This document shows positions 37,341-46,664 of a stretch of DNA of 64,000 nt, in pieces. Position numbers and translations under genes: made by a program. The stretch is from Pseudoduganella lutea (GTDB lineage: Bacteria > Pseudomonadota > Gammaproteobacteria > Burkholderiales > Burkholderiaceae_D). The stretch's first letter is position 1, and every line of letters begins with the position of its first letter. Where the stretch lies: NCBI RefSeq assembly GCF_004209755.1, contig NZ_CP035913.1, forward strand, positions 5,332,001-5,396,000. Direction: 5' to 3'. Below the pieces are notes generated by a model, which was not told where the DNA came from, did no database searches, and saw only the letters and a program-made list of their open reading frames with translations.

Positions 37341-39704
37341 TCATGCCTGATCGACCACGAGCCGGTCGCCGACATAAACGCGGTAGCGGCGGATGCGCCC
37401 CGTTACCCCGTCCGGTCCCTGGCGCGGCGTGTAGCGCAGGCCGGCCACGTCGAACGGCGCGCCCAGGTCGAGCACAAGCCGGTGCGGCGGCTGCGCCACG
37501 GTCTTGCTGTAGGCCGAATGCCAGAAGTCCGTGTTCTGGCCATTGATCGCGTTCAGCGCCGTGCCGTCCTCCTTCGATGCTTCTTCGCTGCTGGCATAGG
37601 CGATCGCCCACAGCGTCTGGTTCAGCGTCTTGCCGTCCTTGCCCAGCAAGGCCAGTTCGGCGATCGCGGCAAAGGGCTTGCCGTCGAACGCGTCGAGCGC
37701 CTCGATGCACAGCTGGCGGCCACGCGCGGCCTGCGCGAACGGCACGTCCTGCGTGGCGCCGCCGGGCTGGAAGCGGCCCTCGTGGACGGGTTTTACGCCC
37801 TGCAGCGCCAGGCGCGCCGTGCTGGGCGGGCGCGCCAGGTCGCGCTCCGGGCGCAGCCGGTCGAGCACGGGTTTTGCCACGCCGGCAATGCGGTTGTCCT
37901 GCGGGCCGGTCAGGTCGAGCACCACGATGTCGTTGCGGCCCGCCTTGATCCACGGGCCGGGCAGGTACATCGTCTGCGTGGGGCCGATGCTCCAGTAGCG
38001 GCCCAGGCAGCGGCCATTGATCCACACGATGCCCTGGCCCCACGTCGTCATGTCCAGGAAGGTGTCGGCGGCGGCGGCGGCGTCGAAGCTGCCGCGCCAG
38101 AATGCCGGGCCCTTCGTCTTGCCGGGCTTGAATTCCAGCGGCGGCAGCACGCCGTCCGCATCGAAGTCGATGGCGCGGATCTCCCAGTTTTCCAGCGCCA
38201 CCGGCTCCTTGCCCTTTACCCGCAGGGTGACGGGGCCGTGCAGGCCCTTGCGGTCGTGGATTTCCACGCCGAAGTTGACCCGCGCGATCGTGTACAGCAG
38301 GATTTCCAGCGTGGTGGTCGTTGTGCGCGCCGGCAGGTCGACGCGGAAGCGGCGGTAGCGCGTGTCCATCGTGCCCACCTGCCTGCCGTCGATATACACC
38401 CACGCCAGGTCGCGCACCTTGGCCGCCTCCAGCGTCGCCGCCGGGCCGGCCGGCAGGGTGACGCGGTAGGCGATCACGCCGCGGCTGATGTCGTACTGCT
38501 CGATCGGTTTCGGCGTGACGTCGCGGATCACGCGCGACGGCAGGTTCGCGAAGACGGGCGCGGTCTCGGCCAGCGTGAAGGCGGGAATCGTCATGACCGG
38601 CATGTGCGCGGGCGGGCGCGGCAGCGTTTCGTCCGGCGCCAGGTGCTTGCCGATGCCGGCACGGTAGGCGTCGAACTTCTCGCCCACCCAGCCGGCCTCG
38701 CTGATCGGCGCGTCGTAGTCGTAGCTCGTGGTGTCGGGCCGGAACGGCCGGTCGCAGCCGCCCCACAGCCCGAACGACGTGCCGCCGTGCGCCATGTAGA
38801 GACTGAACGAGCCGTTGGCCGCCAGCATCGCCTCGATATCGGCCACCGCCTTGGCCGGGCTGCCGGTGCGGTGCGGCGCTCCCCACGTGTCGAACCAGCC
38901 CGAGTAGTATTCGCCGCACATCAGCGGGCCTTTCTGCACCTTGGCCAGTTCGGCGAAGCCGCGCTGCGGATCGCTGCCGAAGTTCGCCACCGAGAACAGT
39001 TCGGCGATGTGCGTCTTGGCCACCGCGTTGGTGGGGTTGCACTGGAACAGCGGCACATCGAAGCCGCCGTCCAGCAGCGCCTTGCGCATGACGCGCATGT
39101 ATTCCAGGTCTTCGCCGAAGAAGCCGTATTCGTTCTCGACCTGCACCATCAGGATCGGGCCGCCTTGCGTGACCTGCTGCGGGCCCAGCACGCGGCCCAC
39201 TTCGCGCATCCAGCGCCGCACCGGCTGCACGAAATTCTCGTCGCGGGTGCGCAAGAATGCATCGCCGGGGCTCTTCAGCAGCCACCATGGCAGGCCGCCC
39301 ATTTCCCATTCGGCGCAGGCGTAGGGTCCGGGGCGCAGGATCACCCACAGGCCCTCGGCCTGGGCCAGCCGGCAGAATTCGGCGGCGTCGCGCTGGCCGC
39401 TCCAGTCATAGCGGCCTTCGCGCCACTCGTGGTAGTTCCAGAACAGGTAGGCGCACACGGCGTTCAGGCCCATCGCCTTGATCGCCTTCAGCCGGTGGAT
39501 CCAGTATTCGCGCGGCACGCGGGCGAAGTGGACTTCGCCGCAGCGGATCTGCAGCGGCTTCCCGTCCAGCAGGAAGTCATTGTCGCCGATGGCGAAGCGG
39601 TGGGCGGAGGACGACGGCGTGGCGGCGAGCGCGGGCAGCATGGTGCTGCCGACGGCGGCCGCGGTGCCGAGCAGTACGCGCCGGCGGGAGGGCTGGTTGG
39701 TCAT
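37341..39704 (-). CDS. GH35 beta-galactosidase with C-terminal discoidin-like domain
   Basis: Exported exo-beta-galactosidase of 787 residues. The start at 39704 gives a twin-arginine-like signal (SRRRVLLGTAAAVG) and overlaps the MFS stop by ATGA; an upstream start would lengthen it by 19 untypical residues. The barrel holds RPGPYACAEWEMGGLPWWLL, acid/base Glu in QVENEYGFFG and nucleophile Glu in GEYYSGWFDTWG. Galactose-binding-like domains follow, and the last 150 residues look like an F5/8-type (CBM32-like) domain (DFWHSAYS, LVLDLGAPFDVAGLRYTPRQ). As the third gene of lacI-MFS-GH35 it should feed galactose-containing products to the transporter. It is of a different type from the compact GH35 in the xyloglucan locus. 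Confidence 0.93.
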   Translation of the reverse strand: MTNQPSRRRVLLGTAAAVGSTMLPALAATPSSSAHRFAIGDNDFLLDGKPLQIRCGEVHFARVPREYWIHRLKAIKAMGLNAVCAYLFWNYHEWREGRYDWSGQRDAAEFCRLAQAEGLWVILRPGPYACAEWEMGGLPWWLLKSPGDAFLRTRDENFVQPVRRWMREVGRVLGPQQVTQGGPILMVQVENEYGFFGEDLEYMRVMRKALLDGGFDVPLFQCNPTNAVAKTHIAELFSVANFGSDPQRGFAELAKVQKGPLMCGEYYSGWFDTWGAPHRTGSPAKAVADIEAMLAANGSFSLYMAHGGTSFGLWGGCDRPFRPDTTSYDYDAPISEAGWVGEKFDAYRAGIGKHLAPDETLPRPPAHMPVMTIPAFTLAETAPVFANLPSRVIRDVTPKPIEQYDISRGVIAYRVTLPAGPAATLEAAKVRDLAWVYIDGRQVGTMDTRYRRFRVDLPARTTTTTLEILLYTIARVNFGVEIHDRKGLHGPVTLRVKGKEPVALENWEIRAIDFDADGVLPPLEFKPGKTKGPAFWRGSFDAAAAADTFLDMTTWGQGIVWINGRCLGRYWSIGPTQTMYLPGPWIKAGRNDIVVLDLTGPQDNRIAGVAKPVLDRLRPERDLARPPSTARLALQGVKPVHEGRFQPGGATQDVPFAQAARGRQLCIEALDAFDGKPFAAIAELALLGKDGKTLNQTLWAIAYASSEEASKEDGTALNAINGQNTDFWHSAYSKTVAQPPHRLVLDLGAPFDVAGLRYTPRQGPDGVTGRIRRYRVYVGDRLVVDQA

Positions 39705-41092
39705 GAGTCTCTGGTTGTTGTTGGATGAAGGGTGCGCAGGCGCGCCAGGCAAACGAGGCACAGCGCCGAGAACACGGCGCCGCAGCCCAGGGTGAGGCGG
39801 TAATCATGGCCGGACAGGTCCAGCAGCGGCCCCTGCACGATGCCGACGAGGATCGCAATGGCAACGACGACGAAATCCTTGGTCGCGTTGAACTGCAGGA
39901 AGCGCTCGCGCGGGAACAGCGCCATCGGCATCGACGCGGCGGCCGTCCACCATGCGCCGGAAACGATCACATGGCACAGGTAGACGGCCTGGAAACTGGC
40001 CGCGTCGTCGACCACCAGCGTGCCCGTCGCGGCCACGGCGCAGTAGGCCGCCATGACGACGGCGCACATGGGCATCGCGCCGCATCGGTCGACCAGCCAG
40101 CCGATGGCGAACGCCGAGCCGATCGACACGGCATAGCCGATCGCCGTGAGCATGCCCAGCGTGGCCTTCGGTACCGCGATGGCGTGCGCGAAGAACTGGT
40201 AGAACGTGTTGAACGGGTTGAACGTGATGGCGGCGCAGACGAACATGGCGATCGCCCACAGGTTCGGGCGGGCCAGGAACCCGTCCGGCAGGCCACGGCG
40301 CAGGGTGCCCGATGCCGACGCCGCGGGCGGCGCGGTCGCTGCCGGCGGCAATGGCGCCGCGGGCTCGCGCAGGCCCACGCACATCGCCGCGATGCAGCCG
40401 CCGAACAGCCCGCCGGTGGCGACGAGGATCCCGGTCAAATGATGATCGGTCAGCGCGAAGATCCAGCGGTGGAACACGATGCCGGCACCCAGCCCGACGA
40501 TGCGGAACAGCGCATAGAAGCGCCCCAGCCAGCCGAACGGCACCACGTCGTTGACGAGCCCCGTGAACAGGGACAGGGCGCACAGCGCCGCGCAGTCGAA
40601 GAATGTCCAGAACACGCCGAACGCGGCGAGCCGGCAAACCTGCGCGCCCGGGGACAGGTCGCCGAGCAGGGCATCGGCCGTCGCGCCCAGCGCCGGCGAA
40701 TACGCCAGGCCCACGAGCGCGGCGCAGCCCGCCGGTGCCGCCACCAGCAGGTAAGGGCGGCGCCGGCCCCAGCGGCCCCGGTGCCGGTCCGAATGCCAGC
40801 CCACCAGCGGCACGACGAACATCGCCAGCAGCGCAGGGACCGTGGACAGCAGCAGCGACGTGGCCGTGTCCGATGCGCCGGCCACGCGCAGCAGTTCCAG
40901 GCCGGAGGGCAGCGCCGCGCGGTCGCGCATGGCGAGACCCAGGTCGCCCAGCAGCAGCCAGCCCAGCATGCCGGCCAGCGCGGCCAGGCCCGCGCCGGCT
41001 TTCACCACGGGTGTCGTGCCCGCCGCACCGCCATCACGCTCCCCGGCCGTGGCAGCCGGAGAGGGCAGGGCGGAGACGGCGGGACCGATCAT
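39701..41092 (-). CDS. MFS sugar transporter (GPH/SLC45-like)
   Basis: Inner-membrane permease of 463 residues, likely importing an oligosaccharide or monosaccharide by cation symport. The start MIGPAVSAL overlaps the LacI stop (ATGA), and its own stop overlaps the GH35 start in the same way. Multiple hydrophobic helices are evident (about 12 expected). The cytoplasmic loop HSDRHRGRWGRRRPYLL after the second or third helix is the conserved D-R-x-GRRRP motif of glycoside-pentoside-hexuronide and SLC45-type symporters. A hexuronide or galactoside ligand would fit the surrounding genes, but the sequence does not decide between them. Confidence 0.88.
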   Translation of the reverse strand: MIGPAVSALPSPAATAGERDGGAAGTTPVVKAGAGLAALAGMLGWLLLGDLGLAMRDRAALPSGLELLRVAGASDTATSLLLSTVPALLAMFVVPLVGWHSDRHRGRWGRRRPYLLVAAPAGCAALVGLAYSPALGATADALLGDLSPGAQVCRLAAFGVFWTFFDCAALCALSLFTGLVNDVVPFGWLGRFYALFRIVGLGAGIVFHRWIFALTDHHLTGILVATGGLFGGCIAAMCVGLREPAAPLPPAATAPPAASASGTLRRGLPDGFLARPNLWAIAMFVCAAITFNPFNTFYQFFAHAIAVPKATLGMLTAIGYAVSIGSAFAIGWLVDRCGAMPMCAVVMAAYCAVAATGTLVVDDAASFQAVYLCHVIVSGAWWTAAASMPMALFPRERFLQFNATKDFVVVAIAILVGIVQGPLLDLSGHDYRLTLGCGAVFSALCLVCLARLRTLHPTTTRDS

Positions 41093-42105
41093 TTTCCGGC
41101 GACGGGCCCGGTCGACTGGCGGATCACCAGTTCCATCGCGAAGGCTACCTTCGCGGGCGGTACGGTACCGCCCTGGGCCAGCGTGACCACGTCGCCCACC
41201 GCGCGCGCGGCCAGTTCCTTGAGCGGCTGGCGCATCGTCGTCAGCGGCGGGAACACGTGGCTGGACAGGGGGATGTCGTCGAAGCCGATCACGGAAATAT
41301 CGGCCGGCACCTTCAGGCCGCGGCTGTGGATCGCGTCGATCGCGCCATACGCCATCTCGTCGTTCGCGGCAAAGATCGCCGTCGGCGGCCGCTTCAGGGC
41401 CAGCAGCTGCTGTGCGGCGGCATTGCCGGCGGCCTGGTTGAACGCGCCGCCGACGACGAGCGCCGGATCGACGCGAATGCCGGCCGTGCGCAGCGCATCC
41501 TTGTAGCCTTTCTCGCGTTCGGCGCTCTGGCCGGTGGCCGTCGTGCCGGCCAGGAAAGCGATGCGGCGGTGGCCCAGCCCGAGCAGGTGCTCGACGGCCA
41601 TCCGCGCGGCGTTGCGGTTGTCCAGCGCCACGATCGGCAGGTCCACCGGGCGCGCATCGTAGTTCACGAGCACACAGGGCATGCGGTGCTGCGCCAGCAC
41701 GTCCAGGTAGCCGTCCGCGCCGCTCGGCATCACCAGCAGCAGGCCGTCGCACAGCTTGCTCAGCATGTCCACGGTGCCGGCACGCGCAGGGCTGTCGAAG
41801 CTTTCGGCGTTGAACAGCAGGATGTCGTAGCCGCGTGCCCGCGCTTCCGCGCTGATTTCACGCGTGATTTCGTGCAGCACGAGCGAGCCATAGTTGTTGA
41901 CGAACACGCCGATCAGGTTGCTCTTGTCGCCGCGCATGCGCCGCGCCAGCATGTCCGGCGTGTAGTTCAGCTGCGCGGCCGCTTCCATGATGCGGGCGCG
42001 CGCCGACTCGGACACGTAGCCCACGCCACGGATCGCCCGCGATGCGGTGATCGGCGACACGCCGGCGATCTTGGCGACTTCACTGAGCTTGCTGGACTTG
42101 CGCAT
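41089..42105 (-). CDS. LacI-family transcriptional repressor
   Basis: A 338-residue regulator. The start at 42105 gives the normal N-terminal helix-turn-helix (LSEVAKIAGVSPITASRAI, residues about 5-25) followed by the hinge and a periplasmic-binding-like sensor domain (IGVFVNNYGSLVLHEITREI, PTAIFAANDEMAYGAI, ISVIGFDDIPLS). It is the first gene of a coupled lacI-MFS-GH35 operon and is divergent from the TonB receptor gene at 42352. Two near-identical 18-bp palindromes with CG centres in the shared intergenic region are its likely operators, so it should control both arms and itself. The inducer is unknown; a galactose- or glucuronate-containing product is a reasonable guess. Confidence 0.94.
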   Translation of the reverse strand: MRKSSKLSEVAKIAGVSPITASRAIRGVGYVSESARARIMEAAAQLNYTPDMLARRMRGDKSNLIGVFVNNYGSLVLHEITREISAEARARGYDILLFNAESFDSPARAGTVDMLSKLCDGLLLVMPSGADGYLDVLAQHRMPCVLVNYDARPVDLPIVALDNRNAARMAVEHLLGLGHRRIAFLAGTTATGQSAEREKGYKDALRTAGIRVDPALVVGGAFNQAAGNAAAQQLLALKRPPTAIFAANDEMAYGAIDAIHSRGLKVPADISVIGFDDIPLSSHVFPPLTTMRQPLKELAARAVGDVVTLAQGGTVPPAKVAFAMELVIRQSTGPVAGK

Positions 42106-42174
42106 GGCTGGACGGGATATCCGTGCTGTTCGGGAGGCCCGACTGTACCAGAGCAGGCCCGGTTCGGGCGGGAA

Positions 42175-42192
42175 TGTGGTCACGTTACCACA
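42175..42192. promoter_or_regulatory. LacI-type operator, site 1
   Basis: TGTGGTCACGTTACCACA is an 18-bp palindrome with one mismatched pair and a CG centre. It is 70 bases upstream of the lacI start. Its reverse complement matches site 2 at 17 of 18 positions. Confidence 0.75.
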
Positions 42193-42292
42193 CCGACCAA
42201 ATTCCTTGTGCAAACTTTATTCAATCAAGTCAACGGCTTATGCGCAAACGGGTAAAGCGCTCAATTTGATGAGCGATTTCTCGCAAACGGCC

Positions 42293-42310
42293 TGTGGTAA
42301 CGTGACCATA
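42293..42310. promoter_or_regulatory. LacI-type operator, site 2
   Basis: TGTGGTAACGTGACCATA is a near-palindrome with a CG centre, 41 bases upstream of the TonB receptor start. Centre-to-centre distance to site 1 is 118 bases, close to 11 helical turns, which would allow looping by a tetramer or two bound dimers. A further motif, GCGCAAACGGGTAAAGCGC, lies between the sites at 42242-42260. Confidence 0.75.
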
Positions 42311-42351
42311 ACTCGTGGCATCGAGATAACCATATCAAATCGGAGACGGAG

Positions 42352-45315
42352 ATGAACAAGAAGCTTCTCGCCACCCTGCTGCCGCTGGCACTGGCCGCGG
42401 CCTACGGCACCCATGCCAGTGCACAGGAGGCAAGCGCTGGCGATGCAGGTACGCCGCAGGCGTCGGCACAACCGCAGGCCGCCGCGCCGGCGCCTGGCAC
42501 ATCGGGACAGTCGACCACGGCCGGCACGGCCGGTGCCGGTTCTGCTGCCAACCCGGCCGCAAGCTCGCCTGCCAGCCAGGAACCGGTCAGCACCGTCGTC
42601 GTGACGGGCTTCCGTTCCAGCCTGCAGAAGGCGCTGAACCTGAAACAGCAGGCGATCGGCGTGCGCGATTCGATCGTGGCGGAAGACATCGGCAAGTTCC
42701 CCGAAGCGAACGTGGCCGAATCGCTGCAGCGCGTGCCGGGCGTGATCCTGAACCGCGACGAAAGCTCGGGCGAAGGCCAGCGCATCTCGATCCGCGGGCT
42801 GCCCACCGAATACTCCGTCACCACGCTGAACGGCGCTCCGGTCAACACCACGTCGACAAGCACGATCGGCAGCGCCGCGCGCGGCTTCAACTACGACGTG
42901 TTCGCCTCCGAACTGTTCGGCCGCATCGACTTCTACAAGTCGCCGCTGGCCGAGCTGACCGAGGGTGGCCTGGGCGGCATCGTCGACCTGCAGACGCCGC
43001 GCCCGTTCGACAATCCGAAGCGCCAGGTGCGCTATGGGCTCACGGCCGGCTACAACACGATGTCCGAGCGTTTCAACCCGGCCGGCTTCGCGCTGTATTC
43101 GAACACCTGGGGCAACTGGGGCTTCCTGGTCGGCGGTTCGCATTCGGGCAGCAAGAACAACCGCTCCGGCTTCGAAGCCACGGGCGGCTACAACAGCTCG
43201 GCCAACGGCAGCCGCACCCCCGTGCGCGGCAACTTCGCCGTGGCGCTCGACTACGATTCGCCGCTGGCCAACCTGGGCGGCTACACGCGCGACCAGATCG
43301 ACAACGCGCTGCTGCCGCGCATCTACCGCTTCTACGGCTCGCAGAACGACCGCAAACGCGACGGCCTGGTCTCGTCGCTGCAATACAAGGACGGCGGCTT
43401 GAACGTCAGCTTCGATACGCTGTACTCGAAGCTGAAGAACGAGCGCGACGAGATGTATTTCGGCATCCTGGTGCGCAACAGCCGCACCACGAATCGCAAT
43501 GCGCCGGCCGGCCAGAACGGCAACAACGGCTTCATTCCACTCAATGTCAGCATCGATCCGGAATCGAACCTGCTGGAAGGCACGTTCGGCAACACGTCGT
43601 ACAGCAGCGGCGTCACCTACGCCAACGACGAAACGGAATTCGGCTACGGCGCTCTGAACCTGTCGTACAAGGCCAGCGACAAGCTGACGTTTACCGCCCA
43701 GGCCAGCGCCAACAACAGCAGCGCGCTGTCGTACCAGAGCACGCTGTCCGGCCAGATCTTCGGCATCACGTCCACGATCGGCTACGGCGACGACCACGTG
43801 TACCCGTCGATGTCGTCGCCGACCAGCTACACGGACCCGAACAACTTCCAGGGCTTCCAGATCGGCACCGGCTGGACCAAGGAATTCGACAAGGGCCGCC
43901 AGGCCCGCGCTTCGGCCGAGTACGCGTACGAGCTGCCGGGCGGCTGGACCGGCAAGATGAAGAGCGGCTTCTCGTTCGTGGAGACCACGAAGGGCATCGA
44001 CAAGCGCAACGGCACTTCGCTGGCCACCGCGCGCCTGAACCAGCTGGGCAACGCGGGCCTGCGCGCCGGCATGACGTCGAACCTGCCGATCTCGAACCTT
44101 GACATGGGCGGCGGCTGGCCGAGCGCCTGGGGCACGTTCGACCGCGGCTACACGTTCGGCACGTTCAACCCGCTGGAATACAACCCGAACTCCGCGTTCA
44201 CCCCGGCGCAGAGCTTCACGGCGCAGGAAAAGGTCAGCACGGCGTTCGTGCAGTCCGACTTCCGCGGCGAAGTGTTCGGCCGCGAGCTGCGCTTCAACGC
44301 CGGCGTGCGCTACTCGGAAACGAAGACGTACATCGACAACTTCAAGCAGGCCGGCGCGAACAACGCCTATATCCCGAACGAGGAAGAGGGCAAGTACAGC
44401 AACGTGCTGCCGGCCGTCAGCGCCGCGTTCGACGTGACGGACACCTTGATGTGGCGCGCATCGTGGGGCAAGACGATCTCGCGCGCATCGCTGGGCATCA
44501 TCGCCGCGCAGACCGTGGTCCCGAACCCGTTCGACAACACGGCCACCGCCGGCAACCCGAACCTGAAGCCGCAGCAGTCGAAGAACTTCGATACGAGCCT
44601 GGAGTGGTACTTCAAGCCGGGCAGCCTGCTGTCCGCCGGCTACTTCCGCAAGGTGCTGACGGATGCCACCGTGTCGTCCACGCAGAACGTGACCTTCGGT
44701 TCGCTGGGCCTGCCGGATACGGCGCTGGGCGCGATCTTCTACGATGCCAACGGCCGCGTCGACCCGAACCTGCCGATGACCTTGCGCACGTACTCGAACG
44801 CCGGCAAGCAGGTACTGAAGGGCTTCGAGCTGGCTTACCAGCAGGCGTTCGACTTCCTGCCCGATCCGTTCAAGGGCTTTGGCGCGCTGGCCAGCTTCAC
44901 GCACATCGATCCGTTCAACAGCCAGCGCTGGATCACGAATGCGGGCCGCGAGATCGAGGTCAACTCGGTGCCGAAGTTCGCCTACAGCACCACCGGCTAC
45001 TATGAGAAGGGTCCGCTGGCGGTGCGCCTGTCGTGGAACTACAAGGGCCGTTCGCTGCATGGCGACAATCCGCGCAACAACGGCGATGACCTGATCCGCT
45101 GGCGCGCCGCCCGCGGCTACCTGGACGGCAACATCAGCTACAAGATCAGCGACAAGCTGGAACTGCGGCTCGATGCGCTGAACCTGTCCAACACGCTGGC
45201 GTACGACTACTTCGAGGATGCTACCGGCATGTACGGCAGCGGCAAGAAGACCCGGATGGACTACGCCAAGTACGACGGCCGCACGATCAAGATCGGCATC
45301 CGCGGTTCGCTCTGA
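42352..45315 (+). CDS. TonB-dependent receptor of the lacI-controlled locus
   Basis: Outer-membrane TonB-dependent transporter of 987 residues. GGAG precedes the ATG by a few bases. A signal peptide ending near THASAQ is followed by a long Ala/Gly/Ser/Pro/Thr-rich linker (about residues 25-78), then VVVTGFRSSLQKALNLKQ, a plug with KFPEANVAESLQRVPGV, and a barrel ending in GIRGSL. The stop TGA shares one base with the ATG of the BNR_4 gene, so the receptor heads a four-gene operon with BNR_4, GH105 and DUF2264 enzymes. It should import the uronate-bearing oligosaccharides those enzymes process. Confidence 0.93.
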   Translation: MNKKLLATLLPLALAAAYGTHASAQEASAGDAGTPQASAQPQAAAPAPGTSGQSTTAGTAGAGSAANPAASSPASQEPVSTVVVTGFRSSLQKALNLKQQAIGVRDSIVAEDIGKFPEANVAESLQRVPGVILNRDESSGEGQRISIRGLPTEYSVTTLNGAPVNTTSTSTIGSAARGFNYDVFASELFGRIDFYKSPLAELTEGGLGGIVDLQTPRPFDNPKRQVRYGLTAGYNTMSERFNPAGFALYSNTWGNWGFLVGGSHSGSKNNRSGFEATGGYNSSANGSRTPVRGNFAVALDYDSPLANLGGYTRDQIDNALLPRIYRFYGSQNDRKRDGLVSSLQYKDGGLNVSFDTLYSKLKNERDEMYFGILVRNSRTTNRNAPAGQNGNNGFIPLNVSIDPESNLLEGTFGNTSYSSGVTYANDETEFGYGALNLSYKASDKLTFTAQASANNSSALSYQSTLSGQIFGITSTIGYGDDHVYPSMSSPTSYTDPNNFQGFQIGTGWTKEFDKGRQARASAEYAYELPGGWTGKMKSGFSFVETTKGIDKRNGTSLATARLNQLGNAGLRAGMTSNLPISNLDMGGGWPSAWGTFDRGYTFGTFNPLEYNPNSAFTPAQSFTAQEKVSTAFVQSDFRGEVFGRELRFNAGVRYSETKTYIDNFKQAGANNAYIPNEEEGKYSNVLPAVSAAFDVTDTLMWRASWGKTISRASLGIIAAQTVVPNPFDNTATAGNPNLKPQQSKNFDTSLEWYFKPGSLLSAGYFRKVLTDATVSSTQNVTFGSLGLPDTALGAIFYDANGRVDPNLPMTLRTYSNAGKQVLKGFELAYQQAFDFLPDPFKGFGALASFTHIDPFNSQRWITNAGREIEVNSVPKFAYSTTGYYEKGPLAVRLSWNYKGRSLHGDNPRNNGDDLIRWRAARGYLDGNISYKISDKLELRLDALNLSNTLAYDYFEDATGMYGSGKKTRMDYAKYDGRTIKIGIRGSL

Positions 45316-46664
45316 TGCGGGGAACGTACCGAGGTACTGTGCTGGCGGCGATGCTTGGTGCCGTGCTGCTGGCCGGCTGCGCAGGCGGCGGCCAGCCCGG
45401 CGGCGGCCAGTCCGGTGCGAACGTCACGGTCGTCGACGTGGCGCCGGGCTGGGCGGACAATTCCGTCAACGCCGTGATCTTCCGGCGCCATGCGCTCGTC
45501 AGCGACCGCGAATGGCAGTTCATCGCGTTCTACGATGCCGAAGGGCGCGTGGTGCTGGGCCGGCGCAAGCTGGATGCCACGCGCTGGGAACTGTCGCGCA
45601 CGCAGTACAAGGGCAATGTGCGCGATGCCCACAACAGCATCAGCATCGGGCTCGACGCCACGGGCGTGCTGCACGTGGCGTTCGATCACCATAACGGACC
45701 GCTGCGCTATGCCCGCGGCACGGCGCCGCACGGGCTGGCACTGGGCGCGGAAGAGCCGATGACGGGCCGCGATGAGCGTTCCGTCACGTATCCCGAATTC
45801 CACCCGGTGGGGACTGGCGGCATGCTGTTCCTGTACCGCGATGGCGGCTCCGGCCGGGGCAACCTCGTCGTGAACCGCTACGACCCGGCAACGAAGCGGT
45901 GGAAGCGGCTGCACGACAACCTGGTTTCCGGCGAGGGGCAACGCAACGCCTACTGGCAGGCGGCGGTCGACGGCCGGGGCACGGTGCACGTGTCGTGGAC
46001 GTGGCGCGAGTCGCCGGACGTGGCCAGCAACCATGACATCGCCTATGCGCGCTCGCGCGACGGCGGCGCCACGTGGGAAGACAGCACGGGCCGCAGGCTG
46101 GCGCTGCCGATCACGCAGGCCACCGCCGAGGTGGCGGCGCGCGTGCCGCAGAAAAGCGAATTGATCAACCAGACGTCGATGACCGCCGATGGCGCGGGGC
46201 GGCCCTACATCGCCACGTACTGGCGCAAGGCCGGCGAAACGGTGCCGCAGTACCGCATCGTCCACCTGGGCGAAGGCGGCTGGCGCACGGTGGACCTGCC
46301 GTTCCGGCACACGCCGTTCTCGCTGTCCGGCATGGGCACGAAGGCGATTCCCGTGTCGCGGCCGCAGCTCGTCGTCGACGAACGAGGTGCGCATGCGCTG
46401 CTGCTGTTCCGCGACGAGGAACGGGGCAGCAAGGTGTCCGCGGCACTGGTCGATATCGCGCGCGGTAGCTGGACGGTGCGCGACCTGACCGATGCGCCGG
46501 TGGGCGCGTGGGAACCGAACCTGGACCCGGAGCGCTGGCGGCGCATGGGTGAATTGAACCTGTTCGTACAGGACGTGCGGCAGGCGGATGGGGAAGGACT
46601 GGCACGCGGTGTGCCGTCGATGGTGCGCGTGCTGGCGTTCAAACCGAAGGAGTGGAATCGATGA
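45315..46664 (+). CDS. BNR_4-family lipoprotein, candidate polysaccharide lyase
   Basis: A 449-residue beta-propeller-type protein with lipobox LAGC (Cys about 22), so it is anchored to a membrane. The core matches BNR_4 (PF15892-like) patterns: RDAHNSISIGLDATGVLHVAFDHH, SVTYPEFHP, RNAYWQAAVDGRG, HVSWTWRESPDVASNHDIAY, and an Asp-box-like RDGGATWE. Known members of this fold include lyases cleaving next to glucuronate (ulvan lyases of PL24/PL25 and, as I recall, the rhamnose-glucuronate lyase family PL27). Conserved histidines in AHN and DHH are candidate active-site residues. The GH105 gene that follows would remove the unsaturated uronate such a lyase makes. The exact lyase family cannot be fixed by eye. 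Confidence 0.8.
   Translation: MRGTYRGTVLAAMLGAVLLAGCAGGGQPGGGQSGANVTVVDVAPGWADNSVNAVIFRRHALVSDREWQFIAFYDAEGRVVLGRRKLDATRWELSRTQYKGNVRDAHNSISIGLDATGVLHVAFDHHNGPLRYARGTAPHGLALGAEEPMTGRDERSVTYPEFHPVGTGGMLFLYRDGGSGRGNLVVNRYDPATKRWKRLHDNLVSGEGQRNAYWQAAVDGRGTVHVSWTWRESPDVASNHDIAYARSRDGGATWEDSTGRRLALPITQATAEVAARVPQKSELINQTSMTADGAGRPYIATYWRKAGETVPQYRIVHLGEGGWRTVDLPFRHTPFSLSGMGTKAIPVSRPQLVVDERGAHALLLFRDEERGSKVSAALVDIARGSWTVRDLTDAPVGAWEPNLDPERWRRMGELNLFVQDVRQADGEGLARGVPSMVRVLAFKPKEWNR

Noticed and set aside
36057..39728. Plus-strand open frame of 1223 codons opposite the M10 and GH35 genes
   Set aside because: It spans two real minus-strand genes and their promoter gap. The product is Arg/Gln/Val/His-rich without domains.
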